A stretch of 64,000 nucleotides of DNA, from NCBI GenBank assembly GCA_035570055.1, contig DATMLM010000072.1, positions 17,385-81,384 on the forward strand, in the 5' to 3' direction. The translations under genes were made by a program, and so were the position numbers. Origin of the DNA: DASRDS01 sp035570055 (lineage in GTDB: Bacteria > Gemmatimonadota > Gemmatimonadetes > Gemmatimonadales > Gemmatimonadaceae). The notes under the pieces are model-generated. The model was not told where the DNA came from, did not search any database, and saw only the letters and a program-made list of their open reading frames with translations. Below are positions 26,145 through 34,438 of the stretch, in pieces (within the stretch, counting starts at the first letter, position 1; every line of letters begins with the position of its first letter).

Positions 26145-26503
26145 CAGTTGCTCCCCACGTTCGCCAGACGGGCCGCCTCGGCAGCCTTGGCGCGCTCGGC
26201 CAGTGCCCGCTGCGAATCCGCCTGCGCGAACGCGGCGTCAGCCGCGGCGAGGCGCGCAGCAAGCGCGGCGCGATCCAGCTTCTTGACCTTGGTCAGCGAG
26301 TCAGCCTCGGCCAGGTGGGCACGAGCAGAGGCCAAGGCCTCCCTCGACAGCGAGTCTGCGCCTGCTTGGGTAGCGGCGGCGATCAAGTCCTTGGCGCGTG
26401 ACACGTTAGACGGGGCATCTCCGACGGTCGGCGGGAAGGAACCACCGCCGGACGCACAGGCCGTCATCATGACTATGGCAGCGAAGAGGCGAAGCGGGTA
26501 CAT
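26144..26503 (-). CDS. Small helical lipoprotein, DUF4398-like
   Basis: 119 residues. Lipoprotein signal MYPLRLFAAIVMMTAC with Cys at about 16, then an Ala-rich helical region of heptad-like repeats similar to the coiled-coil part of the OmpA-like protein encoded next. ATG at 26503 is chosen for the lipobox position. The two lipoprotein genes overlap by ATGA and are probably made together. DUF4398-type domains are commonly found in this company; the match is by appearance only. Confidence 0.78.
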   Translation of the reverse strand: MYPLRLFAAIVMMTACASGGGSFPPTVGDAPSNVSRAKDLIAAATQAGADSLSREALASARAHLAEADSLTKVKKLDRAALAARLAAADAAFAQADSQRALAERAKAAEAARLANVGSN

Positions 26504-26536
26504 TGCTCCTACGGTCTTTGTTCGGTATGGTGTAAA

Positions 26537-27565
26537 GTGTCGCAGACTGTCCTCTTCGATGATATAGCCGAAAAGCCTCCCCGCACACCCTCTGCTGAGG
26601 GTGCGCAGGCGGATATCGCGTACTACGGCTCGGCGGCCCGGTCCGTACTCAACCCGCCGGAGTCGACCGGTATGGACTACTGGTCGATCAATCCGTACGT
26701 CGGGTGCGCGTTCGGCTGCGCGTATTGCTACGCTCGTTTCACGCACCGCTATGTCGTCGATCGGACTCCGCTCCAGGGTACCGAGCCCCTCCCGCCATGG
26801 CTTGCGTTCGAGCGTCAGGTGATCGTCAAACGTAACGCGCCTCAAGTATTGCGCGACACGCTGCGACATGGCAGCGACCGCCTACAAGGTCTCATAAAAG
26901 GCGAGACGCTCGTGCTCGGCACGGCCACCGATCCGTATCAGCCGGCCGAGCGGCGATTCCGCATCACACGCGGGATTCTGGAGGTGCTAGCGGAGCACGG
27001 CAATATGCGCATCGTGATCTTCACGAAGGGTCCATTGGTCACGCGCGACATAGACCTCCTCACGCGTATCGCGAGAAACTCGAAGATCATCGTGCAAGTG
27101 TCGCTGATCACGGCTGACCGCGACCTGGCCCGTCGCCTCGAGCCGCGGTCTCCGACGCCAGACGCACGGCTCAAAGCGGCGGGTCGGTTGGCCGCGGCCG
27201 GAGTCGACGTGGGAATCAATATCGCGCCGGTGCTGCCAGGGATCACGGATGATCCCGCATCGCTCGATGCGTTGTGTTCGCGCGTCGCCGCGGTGGGCGT
27301 CAAGCGGGTCTTTGCCGACAGCCTGCGGCTCAGATCCGATGCCCGGAAGCGCTATCTCCCACTGATCGAGTCCGAGTTCCCAGAGCTCGGGCCCCGGTAT
27401 CGCGCGACCTATGCCAAGGGACATAGCGTGGGCGATCGCTATCGTGAGGGCATGCATCGCGTCCTCGCCAGGATCTGCGCCAAGCACGGTATCGCTTACC
27501 CGCGCCGACGTTTCTGGAATCTCGTGGACAAGCCCGCGCCAGAGCAGCTCGCCTTCGCCGTCTGA
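26537..27565 (+). CDS. SPL-family radical SAM protein
   Basis: 342 residues. The iron-sulfur cluster motif is C-x3-C-x2-C at C57, C61 and C64 (GCAFGCAYCY), the spacing used by the spore photoproduct lyase superfamily. It belongs to the SplB-related group found in non-sporulating bacteria, usually near DNA-repair genes. GTG at 26537 is the likely start. The ImuA-like and ImuB genes follow at 28 bp, which points to a DNA-damage role; repair of a photoproduct itself is not shown. Confidence 0.88.
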   Translation: MSQTVLFDDIAEKPPRTPSAEGAQADIAYYGSAARSVLNPPESTGMDYWSINPYVGCAFGCAYCYARFTHRYVVDRTPLQGTEPLPPWLAFERQVIVKRNAPQVLRDTLRHGSDRLQGLIKGETLVLGTATDPYQPAERRFRITRGILEVLAEHGNMRIVIFTKGPLVTRDIDLLTRIARNSKIIVQVSLITADRDLARRLEPRSPTPDARLKAAGRLAAAGVDVGINIAPVLPGITDDPASLDALCSRVAAVGVKRVFADSLRLRSDARKRYLPLIESEFPELGPRYRATYAKGHSVGDRYREGMHRVLARICAKHGIAYPRRRFWNLVDKPAPEQLAFAV

Positions 27566-27593
27566 TGCCAGTCTGACCCTGGTGTCATGATAC

Positions 27594-28277
27594 GTGTCGG
27601 CCTCCTCTCTACTGGCTCTCAAACAGCGCCTCGCCGCCGTCACGGCACCCGATCCCTCGGTTCCGTTCACCGGCGTGCCGACGGGAATCGACGCACTCGA
27701 CCGGGCGTTGTCCGGCGGGCTTCCCCGAGGCCGGCTGACCGAGATCACGGGCCCGCTCGGTAGCGGCAAAACTTCACTCGTTCGCCACATCGTCACGCGA
27801 TCCAACCAGCGGGTCGCGTACATCGACGCCACACGCACGCTCGTGCCGCGCGATTGGGCACACGTGAGCACGTTATGGGTCATCCGCCCGCCGACCCCTC
27901 AGCGCGGCGCCTGGAGCGCCGATGTGCTGTTGCGGAGCGGGGCATTCGGACTCGTGGTGCTCGACAGCGCGCCGCCGCTGACACGGGCAGTCACCATGCG
28001 ATTGTCGCAGCTCTCGCGGGAGAGCGATGCCGTATTGCTCGTGCTCGGCGAGGATCAGGCGCTACAGACGGGGACCGCCGTGCGACTCCGGGTGAGCGCC
28101 TGGCGGGTCACGGTCGAGAAAGGTGGACGTCACGAGATGCTGGAGGTACCGCGTGAGCAGAGAGTGGCGCGTCGCTTGTGTACGCATCCCGAGGTTCCCG
28201 ATCGGCGCGGTGTGGCGCGCACCACAGGACGACGAGGGCGGTCGCCGCGATTCGGAGAACCGCCTCCACTGGGATGA
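27594..28277 (+). CDS. ImuA-like RecA-family ATPase
   Basis: 227 residues resembling the N-terminal ATPase core of RecA and ImuA: TGIDALDRALSGGLPRGRLTEI, Walker A GPLGSGKT, and a Walker B-like strand LVVLDS. It is shorter than RecA and lacks clear DNA-binding loops, as in the SulA/ImuA group. GTG start at 27594. The frame ends 124 bp inside the ImuB gene; the last roughly 40 residues are Arg-rich and may be overlap rather than fold. It would act with ImuB in damage-induced translesion synthesis. Confidence 0.8.
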   Translation: MSASSLLALKQRLAAVTAPDPSVPFTGVPTGIDALDRALSGGLPRGRLTEITGPLGSGKTSLVRHIVTRSNQRVAYIDATRTLVPRDWAHVSTLWVIRPPTPQRGAWSADVLLRSGAFGLVVLDSAPPLTRAVTMRLSQLSRESDAVLLVLGEDQALQTGTAVRLRVSAWRVTVEKGGRHEMLEVPREQRVARRLCTHPEVPDRRGVARTTGRRGRSPRFGEPPPLG

Positions 28278-29658
28278 TCGCCTCCTGGTACTCACCGACC
28301 CGACCTCGCGCATCAAAACAGTGTCCCGTGCAGCGGGCCGGCGGCGCGTCCGGGTGGGAATGACCGTCACGGAAGCCACTGCCCATTGCGCCGAGCTCGA
28401 GTGCCAAGAGTGGGATGACGTCGTGATCACGCGCGCGGTCATCGATACGACCGCCGCGCTCTTGGAGGCCAGCCCGCAGGTGACGCCATTGAGCGGCACG
28501 CCTGGCGTCTGGTGGGTGGGCGCGGGTGGGCTCGATCACGTGGGCGGCGAGCGCGGGCTCGTCAAAGCACTCACGCGGATCGCAGGGCACTGGCACCCGG
28601 ATGTGCGCATAGCCATCGCGGATTCGTGCGTGGCCGCGCGGGCCGCGACGTGGGGTGACAAGCCCGTGTGCGTCATCCCACCGGGAAGCGATGCGGCGTA
28701 CCTGGCGCCCGCGCCGCTTACGCTCATCCCGATCGAAGACGAGATCCGCGAGGCGCTCCACGCCTTGGGCCTCCGGACCGTCGGTGCATTCGCGGCGCTC
28801 TCGGCGACCGACGTGGAGCGCCGGTGGGGCGACGCCGGCCTCGCCGCTTGGCGGCTCGCGCACGGCGACGACCGCCGCCGGCCCGCGCTCGCGCGCATCG
28901 AAGCCCGGCGTGTCGTGACCGCCGAGCTCCCGACGAGCGTGACGACGCTCGAGCCCGTGCTGTTTCTGGTACGCGCGGCGCTCGATCGGCTCGTCACGCG
29001 GCTCGTGGCCGACGGCCGCGCCGCGGCCATCGTCGCCATCACGTTGCGCTTGGACGACCATCGCACGGTGACGCGCGAGGCTCGCATGCCCCGCCCGCTC
29101 GCGCGCGTCGCGCCGATGTTCGAGCGGTGTCGGACGCTGCTCGAACGCGCCACGCTCCCCGCGCCCGCGGCGGGCGTCACCGTCGCGGTCACCGCGACCG
29201 CGCCGCTCTCCGGCGATCAAGGCAACCTGTTCGACACGGCCTGGCGCGACCCGTCCGGGCTCGACGCTGCCTTCGACCGCCTGCGCGCCGAGCTCGGCCC
29301 CAACACCGTCGTTCGCGCGGTCGCGCGCGATCGCCACGCCCCCGAGCGCAGCGGCGCGTGGGTCGAGGAGACCGAGGTCGCCATCGGCACGCTCGACTCC
29401 CACGTGCCACGGCGGTTTCTCGAATCACCAGAAACGGTCGACGTCGAATGCACCGACGACCGCCCCGTCGCATTCCACTGGCGCACGCGCCGCATCCCCA
29501 TCGACCACACGATCGGCCCTGAGCGCCTCGCGGGCGATTGGTGGGACGACGCGTACTGTCGCGACTATTGGCGTTGCACGAGCCGCGGCGCCACGTTCGT
29601 GCTCTACGTCGACTACACGCGTAGCGCGCAGTGGTATGTGCAGGGTTGGGAAGACTGA
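28153..29658 (+). CDS. imuB: ImuB, Y-family polymerase-like protein
   Basis: 501 residues. The N-terminus has VACVRIPRFPIGAVWR, followed by a Y-family palm region that lacks the catalytic acidic triad, as in ImuB (compare GMTVTEATAHC and TWGDKP). The C-terminal end YCRDYWRCTSRGATFVLYVD...QWYVQGW is the conserved ImuB tail. GTG at 28153 follows the family's usual start; an ATG further upstream lies in the ImuA-like gene. ImuB links the clamp, ImuA and the polymerase DnaE2. No dnaE2 is in this window, so the partner polymerase, if present, is elsewhere. Confidence 0.85.
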   Translation: MSREWRVACVRIPRFPIGAVWRAPQDDEGGRRDSENRLHWDDRLLVLTDPTSRIKTVSRAAGRRRVRVGMTVTEATAHCAELECQEWDDVVITRAVIDTTAALLEASPQVTPLSGTPGVWWVGAGGLDHVGGERGLVKALTRIAGHWHPDVRIAIADSCVAARAATWGDKPVCVIPPGSDAAYLAPAPLTLIPIEDEIREALHALGLRTVGAFAALSATDVERRWGDAGLAAWRLAHGDDRRRPALARIEARRVVTAELPTSVTTLEPVLFLVRAALDRLVTRLVADGRAAAIVAITLRLDDHRTVTREARMPRPLARVAPMFERCRTLLERATLPAPAAGVTVAVTATAPLSGDQGNLFDTAWRDPSGLDAAFDRLRAELGPNTVVRAVARDRHAPERSGAWVEETEVAIGTLDSHVPRRFLESPETVDVECTDDRPVAFHWRTRRIPIDHTIGPERLAGDWWDDAYCRDYWRCTSRGATFVLYVDYTRSAQWYVQGWED

Positions 29659-29685
29659 CGAACGGCTTTGCAAGAGACTGCCTCT

Positions 29686-30630
29686 TTAGAATCCCACATG
29701 CTGATGCTGCCGCACTCGGTAGGTCACGCGATGCTGCAGGCACGCGCGACGGACCGGGACGCCAGCCTGCAACTCCGCGCCATCACGAGGCGTCCTATCT
29801 ACCAGCATCCAGTCATCGGGAAGGCCATTTGTACAATCAGGCTCTTCGCAACTTCGTGCGGCGTTGCCTGCCGCTTGGGCCAGGTCTCGGACCCGAGGGC
29901 CCAGCAGACGTGAAAGCTCTGTCGACTGACGGGCATCCACCGAGCCATAGAAGTGTTGGAGGTCAACACTGAGCCAGGAGGCAATGCGCGCAGCATTGAA
30001 GAGTGCTTGCACAAACGACAGTTCAGCGCCGAGCACGTAGTGCGCGACATTGTTTCTCGTCTTCCGATACGTTTCGAACTCCGCCTGGACCTGTTGGAGC
30101 GAAATGGGTGTGTTAGACGACGCGTCGCGTAGCAATTCCTTGAGTTGTGACGTCCCACTATGCAGACGTTTGGTTGTGAAGAAGGACAGCAGTGAGGCGA
30201 GTGTGAGCCCGGCCAAAAAAGTTGCCCCATCCACGGATAACTGGGACGGGAATGGTGTGGCCACACTCGCACGCAGATCGGCCACGAGCGCGGTAGCGTC
30301 GCCGGGACTGGATGTCGTGTCGGCTCGGGCGAGTCGCCCCTCGACCTTTTCCATGCGTTCAGCTCGCGACCGCATCGAGTCGGCCTTCCGGACAAGTGAG
30401 GGCACTGCGTCATCATTCGATGGCCACTCGGGCCCGAACATCTCCGTCAGCCGTTGGTTGAGCCTTGATCGCAACGTGCCCTCAATCAAACCGGAGACCA
30501 GATACATGATGCGAGCATGGCCGTACCATTGGTCATATGCAGCCACGGCATACTTCCAGGCATTAGTGCAGAAAATTGTAGACGCGCCCGAATTCCTCGG
30601 CCGAATCTCCCAGCGGTCCAATTCTCTCAA
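29686..30630 (-). CDS. Abi-like HEPN protein, probably frameshifted at the 5' end
   Basis: 314 residues from a TTG at 30630. R-N-N-V-A-H at 192-197 is an R-X4-H HEPN ribonuclease motif, in an Abi_2-like helical context. A transmembrane-like stretch lies at about 138-152. The C-terminal 60 residues hold four Cys (CEEPDC and others) that might bind a metal. Upstream, the same frame reads IHLNITEVTPSTFSVEL without a start, while another frame continues as IRHLRDIMSTDWQRVADGLAG. Removing one G in GCAGGGAAACATC (about 30690) would join them, so the gene looks disrupted. It is leftward and converges on imuB. Confidence 0.7.
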   Translation of the reverse strand: MRELDRWEIRPRNSGASTIFCTNAWKYAVAAYDQWYGHARIMYLVSGLIEGTLRSRLNQRLTEMFGPEWPSNDDAVPSLVRKADSMRSRAERMEKVEGRLARADTTSSPGDATALVADLRASVATPFPSQLSVDGATFLAGLTLASLLSFFTTKRLHSGTSQLKELLRDASSNTPISLQQVQAEFETYRKTRNNVAHYVLGAELSFVQALFNAARIASWLSVDLQHFYGSVDARQSTELSRLLGPRVRDLAQAAGNAARSCEEPDCTNGLPDDWMLVDRTPRDGAELQAGVPVRRACLQHRVTYRVRQHQHVGF

Positions 30631-30843
30631 CTCGACCGAGAATGTGGACGGCGTGACTTCTGTAATGTTCAGATGGATGTTTCCCTGCGAGGCCGTCAGC
30701 TACCCGTTGCCAGTCCGTGCTCATGATGTCGCGTAAGTGTCGAATTGCGATTGTGATACCACCATCGACTGAAACGTGTGTTGTCGACAACGGATGTACA
30801 AGCGCGTTGCGTTCTGGGTCGGCGCCGCGTAATATGAGAGCGT
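30631..30843 (-). pseudogene. Displaced N-terminal part of the Abi-like HEPN gene
   Basis: A second leftward frame (about 30690-30860) reads as protein-like sequence: ITYALILRGADPERNALVHP, then STTHVSVDGGITIAIRHLRD and IMSTDWQRVADGLAG. It joins the HEPN gene frame if one base is dropped in the GGGAAA run near 30690. No start codon or ribosome-binding site is obvious further upstream, so the original 5' end may be lost. This is either a real frameshift or a sequencing error. Confidence 0.45.
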
Positions 30844-30893
30844 AGGTGATGGCACGAGGCGGAGGTTATCGAATGACGCCTCACCTGGTGCCA
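30844..30893 (+). ncRNA. Candidate structured leader upstream of the DUF72 gene
   Basis: TGGCACGAGGCG (30850-30861) pairs with CGCCTC (30877-30882) and GTGCCA (30888-30893), giving a 12-bp helix with a five-base bulge ACCTG and a 15-base loop. AGGT at 30844-30847 could instead pair with the bulge ACCT (30883-30886), which would make a pseudoknot. A strong intrinsic terminator follows 13 bases later. The layout resembles an attenuator or a small RNA; no known class was recognised. Confidence 0.35.
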
Positions 30894-30905
30894 AGTCGAA
30901 TGCTT

Positions 30906-30940
30906 CCCCCGCCCCCAAAGGGCGGGGGTCGTTTTTTTTG
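30906..30940 (+). terminator. Intrinsic terminator
   Basis: CCCCCGCCC pairs with GGGCGGGGG around a short CCAAA loop, followed by TCG and eight T residues on the plus strand. It is a textbook rho-independent terminator. No plus-strand gene ends here, so it either ends a short leader RNA or prevents read-through into the DUF72 gene. Confidence 0.8.
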
Positions 30941-30990
30941 GGGGGCATATCCGAAGGATCGATCGCCGGCATTGAGCACTCGATCGAGAC

Positions 30991-30996
30991 TACAAT
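30991..30996 (+). promoter_or_regulatory. -10 box TACAAT of the DUF72 gene, leaderless layout
   Basis: TACAAT lies six bases before the ATG at 31002, so transcription would begin at or next to the start codon. No ribosome-binding site is visible, which suits a leaderless mRNA. A weak TTGAGC upstream is at a non-standard spacing of 13. Confidence 0.4.
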
Positions 30997-31001
30997 TCAG
31001 A

Positions 31002-31802
31002 ATGGGCGGTACTGGTGTGCGCATCGGCACTCAGGGGTGGAACTACGACGCCTGGGTCGGACCGTTCTATCCGCCCGGGACACGCGCGGCGGATTATCTG
31101 AGCATCTATGGTCGGGCGTTCGACACCGTCGAGGTCGACTCGACGTTCTACGCGATTCCGCCCGCCAAGACCGTGCGGGCGTGGGCCGAGCGGAGTCCGG
31201 TGGGGTTTGCGTTTGCGCTCAAGATGCCGCAGGAGATTACGCACGACCGCCGGCTGCGCGACTCGGGCGATCTCCTCGCTCAGTTCTTCGATCGGGTGCG
31301 CGAGCTCGGTCCCAAACTGGGGCCAGTGCTCGTGCAACTCGCGCCGGACTTCGAGCCGTCGGAGCTCCCCGCATTCGCGTCGTTTCTTCCGATGCTGCCC
31401 AAAGATCTACAGGTCGCGATCGAGTTCCGGCATCGGGGATGGATCTATGACGGCGTGCTGGCGTTGCTCGCCGAGCATCACGTCGCGCTGGCGCTCACGG
31501 ACGCGCGGTGGATTCCGCGGAAGACCATGCTCTCGCTGGTCGAGCGGCCGACAGCGGATTTTATGTATGTGCGCTGGATGGGTCCCGACCGGGAGATCAT
31601 CGACTACTCGCGCGTGCAAGTCGATCGCTCGCGCGAGATCGAAGCATGGGCCAATGCCTTATCCCGTGCGCGGAACGTCTACGGGTTTTTCAACAATCAC
31701 TTTGCGGGCCACTCGCCCGCGTCCGCACGCGCGATGCAACACGCGCTCGGGCTGCACTCAGTGGATCCCGAGCAGCTCGGCGAGCAGATGTCGCTCTTCT
31801 AG
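31002..31802 (+). CDS. DUF72 family protein
   Basis: 266-residue TIM-barrel-like protein of the DUF72 family (YecE). Recognisable pieces are VRIGTQGWNYDAWVGPFYPP at the start, VEVDSTFYAIP, FALKMPQEITH, EFRHRGW and NNHFAGHSPASARAM near the end. The biochemical activity of the family is unknown. ATG at 31002 is chosen although the frame is open upstream, because the family's N-terminus starts there. The SURF1 gene begins directly after its stop. Confidence 0.93.
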   Translation: MGGTGVRIGTQGWNYDAWVGPFYPPGTRAADYLSIYGRAFDTVEVDSTFYAIPPAKTVRAWAERSPVGFAFALKMPQEITHDRRLRDSGDLLAQFFDRVRELGPKLGPVLVQLAPDFEPSELPAFASFLPMLPKDLQVAIEFRHRGWIYDGVLALLAEHHVALALTDARWIPRKTMLSLVERPTADFMYVRWMGPDREIIDYSRVQVDRSREIEAWANALSRARNVYGFFNNHFAGHSPASARAMQHALGLHSVDPEQLGEQMSLF

Positions 31803-32498
31803 ATGCTGAATGCCAGACAGGTCGTGTTTATCGCGTGCGCCGCGGTATTCGGCGCGGCCTGCGTGCGCCTCGGCGTGTGGCAACTCCACCGCCTCGGCGA
31901 ACGAAAGCGGCGGAACGCCGAGCTCGTCGCGCGCATGGACGGCGCACCCGTCGATGTCACGGCGTTGCCGCGGGACACGAGCGAGGCGCGGTTTCGTCGC
32001 GTGCGGCTCAACGGGCGGTATGACTACGCGCACGAGGCCGTGCTCGCGTATCGGGAACGCAACGGCGCGCCCGGCGTCGACGTGATCACGCCGCTCCGGA
32101 TGGCCGGCAACGATACGGCGGTGCTGGTCGATCGCGGCTGGGTATACTCGCCCGATGGCTCGACGATCGACCATTTGCAGTGGCGAGAGCCGGACTCCTT
32201 GTCCGGCACGGGCCGGGTCCAGACGCTCTGGGCCGGCCCCGGCCCGGCTGTCACCGGTAACCGGCCGGACCGCCTGCGTTGGGTCAGCCCCGAGGCGGTC
32301 GCCGCGTGGGCCGGTTATCCCGTACGGCCGTACGACGTCATGCTCGAAGGGGATACGACCGTCTCACCGGCGCACCCGGTGCGTTTCGGGCAACCGTCGG
32401 TCGACGAGGGTCCGCACATGAGCTACGCGATCCAGTGGTTCTCGTTCGCGCTCATTGCCGTCATCGGCGCGGGGCTCGCGGTCGTTAGATTCAAGTGA
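31803..32498 (+). CDS. SURF1 family protein
   Basis: 231-residue membrane protein with one N-terminal helix (about 7-22) and one C-terminal helix (about 209-228) flanking a soluble domain, the SURF1/Shy1 layout. Conserved segments include GVWQLHRLGERKRRN, FRRVRLNGRYD, LVDRGWVY and HMSYAIQWFSFALIA near the end. SURF1 assists assembly of cytochrome c oxidase by handing over heme a. The ATG follows the DUF72 stop without a gap. Confidence 0.92.
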   Translation: MLNARQVVFIACAAVFGAACVRLGVWQLHRLGERKRRNAELVARMDGAPVDVTALPRDTSEARFRRVRLNGRYDYAHEAVLAYRERNGAPGVDVITPLRMAGNDTAVLVDRGWVYSPDGSTIDHLQWREPDSLSGTGRVQTLWAGPGPAVTGNRPDRLRWVSPEAVAAWAGYPVRPYDVMLEGDTTVSPAHPVRFGQPSVDEGPHMSYAIQWFSFALIAVIGAGLAVVRFK

Positions 32499-32527
32499 GG
32501 CCCCTTGAGGGGTAACTGGAGGACTGC

Positions 32528-34438
32528 GTGACCGATCAGACTGCCGTCTCCGAACAAGAAGCCCGCGACGTCGCCGAAGCGGCGCGCGAGACCGAGTGGA
32601 CGCACCCGAGCTTCGTTCGCGAGCTCTTCCTGGGACGGTTCCGGCTCGATCTCATCCACCCGCACCCGAAAGAAGACCCGGAAGACGCCGTGCGCGCCGC
32701 GCCGTTCCTGGCGCGGCTCAAAGAATTTCTGACGCGCGTCGATTCGGACGCGATCGATCGCACCGGCGAGATTCCCGAGGCGCTCGTGCAGGAGCTCCGC
32801 GATATGGGCGCGTTCGGGATCAAGATCCCGAAAGAGTATGGCGGGCTCGGGCTCTCGCAGATGACGTACGTGCGGGCCATGGAAATGGTGACCTCGAAAG
32901 ACGGCTCGCTGACGGCGCTCCTCTCGGCCTCGCAGTCCATCGGTGTGCCTCAACCCCTCAAGCTGTTCGGGACGGACGAACAGAAGCGCAAGTATTTTCC
33001 TCGACTCGCCAAGGGAGCCATTTCGGCCTTTGCGCTGACCGAGGTCAACGCCGGCTCCGATCCGGCGAACATGACGACGAGCGCCACGCCGGTCGACGGC
33101 GGGGCCGCCTTCCTATTGAATGGCGAGAAGCTCTGGTGCACGAACGGCACGCGCGCCGAGCTGTACGTCGTCATGGCGCGCACGCCTGACGTCATGGTCG
33201 CGGGCAAGCCGAAGCGTCAGATCACGGCGTTTATTGTCGAAGCCTCTTGGCCCGGCGTCGAGATCGTGCATCGCCTGCGGTTCATGGGGCTCAAGGCGAT
33301 CGAGAATGGCCTGATCCGATTTACTAACGTGAAGGTGCCCCGCGAGAATATTCTGTGGGGCGAGGGCAAGGGACTCAAGCTGGCGTTGACCACGTTGAAT
33401 ACCGGAAGACTCACCCTTCCGGCGAGTGCGGTGGGCGCCACCAAGGCCATGATCGAGGTCACGCGGCGGTGGTCGAACGAGCGCGTGCAGTGGGGCCAGC
33501 CGATCGGCAAGCACGAGGCGGTCGCGCGCAAGCTCTCGCTCATGGCTGCGAACACGTTCGCGATGGAGGCGATCGCCGAGCTCTCGACGGCGCTGTATGA
33601 GCGCGGCGGATACGATATCCGCCTCGAGGCGGCGATCGCGAAGATGTACAACACCGAGGCCGGGTGGCGTATTGTCGACGACGCGCTGCAGGTTCGCGGC
33701 GGGCGTGGATATGAGACCGCGGACTCGCTCAAGAGTCGCGGCGAGCCGCCGATCGCCGTCGAGCGGGCCATGCGCGATTTTCGGATCAACCTGATCTTCG
33801 AGGGCTCCTCGGAGATCATGCGATTGTTCATCGCGCGCGAGGCCGTCGATCATCACTTCAAGACGGCGTTTGCGCTGATCGACCCCAAGTCATCGGCCAA
33901 GGCGCGTTGGGCAGCCGTGGGGCGCATCGCCAAATTTTATCCCGCGTGGTATGCGTCGCGCTGGTTCGGCCGCGGTCAGGTGCCGGCCTATACGGAGTTC
34001 GGTCAACTCGCGCGGCATCTCCGGTTCGCCGAGCGGGCCACGCGCCGTCTCGGGCGGTCGATCTTCCATGCGATGGTGCGGTTCGGGCCGAAGCTCGAGA
34101 AACGGCAGATGGTGTTGTTTCGGGCAGTGGACATCGGAGCGGAGTTGTTTGCGATGTCAGCCGCGTGCTCACGGGCGTATATGTTGGCGCACAATGGCCA
34201 GCGGGAAGCGATCGTGCTGGCTGACGTCTTTTGCCGCACCGCTCGCGATCGCGTGCGCGAGCATTTCCGGGCGTTGTTCGGCAAGGACGATCCGGCCATC
34301 TATCGGCTCGCGCAGCAAGTGCTCAAAGGCGAGCACCGGTGGCTGGAGCAGGGCATCGTCGGGCTCTCGCCGCTCGGGTCCGCGGCGACCGCTGTGACGC
34401 CGTCGCAACCGGAGCGGCGCGAGCCCGTCGGCGTCTGA
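32528..34438 (+). CDS. Acyl-CoA dehydrogenase
   Basis: 636 residues, longer than the roughly 380 of the minimal family because of a C-terminal extension of about 190 residues. The core shows FALTEVNAGSDPANM (FAD/substrate site), FLLNGEKLWCTNGT, and GGRGYE...ERAMRDFRINLIFEGSSEIM at the end of the core. It should oxidise acyl-CoA to enoyl-CoA with FAD. GTG at 32528 has TGGAGGA eight bases upstream. The N-terminal 40 residues and the extension resemble the large ACAD group. The downstream kinase gene probably overlaps its end. Confidence 0.92.
   Translation: MTDQTAVSEQEARDVAEAARETEWTHPSFVRELFLGRFRLDLIHPHPKEDPEDAVRAAPFLARLKEFLTRVDSDAIDRTGEIPEALVQELRDMGAFGIKIPKEYGGLGLSQMTYVRAMEMVTSKDGSLTALLSASQSIGVPQPLKLFGTDEQKRKYFPRLAKGAISAFALTEVNAGSDPANMTTSATPVDGGAAFLLNGEKLWCTNGTRAELYVVMARTPDVMVAGKPKRQITAFIVEASWPGVEIVHRLRFMGLKAIENGLIRFTNVKVPRENILWGEGKGLKLALTTLNTGRLTLPASAVGATKAMIEVTRRWSNERVQWGQPIGKHEAVARKLSLMAANTFAMEAIAELSTALYERGGYDIRLEAAIAKMYNTEAGWRIVDDALQVRGGRGYETADSLKSRGEPPIAVERAMRDFRINLIFEGSSEIMRLFIAREAVDHHFKTAFALIDPKSSAKARWAAVGRIAKFYPAWYASRWFGRGQVPAYTEFGQLARHLRFAERATRRLGRSIFHAMVRFGPKLEKRQMVLFRAVDIGAELFAMSAACSRAYMLAHNGQREAIVLADVFCRTARDRVREHFRALFGKDDPAIYRLAQQVLKGEHRWLEQGIVGLSPLGSAATAVTPSQPERREPVGV

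Noticed and set aside
30721..30972. Minus-strand frame through the terminator at 30906-30940
   Set aside because: Its KK and Pro codons are read from the hairpin and T-run of the terminator, so it is unlikely to be a gene.
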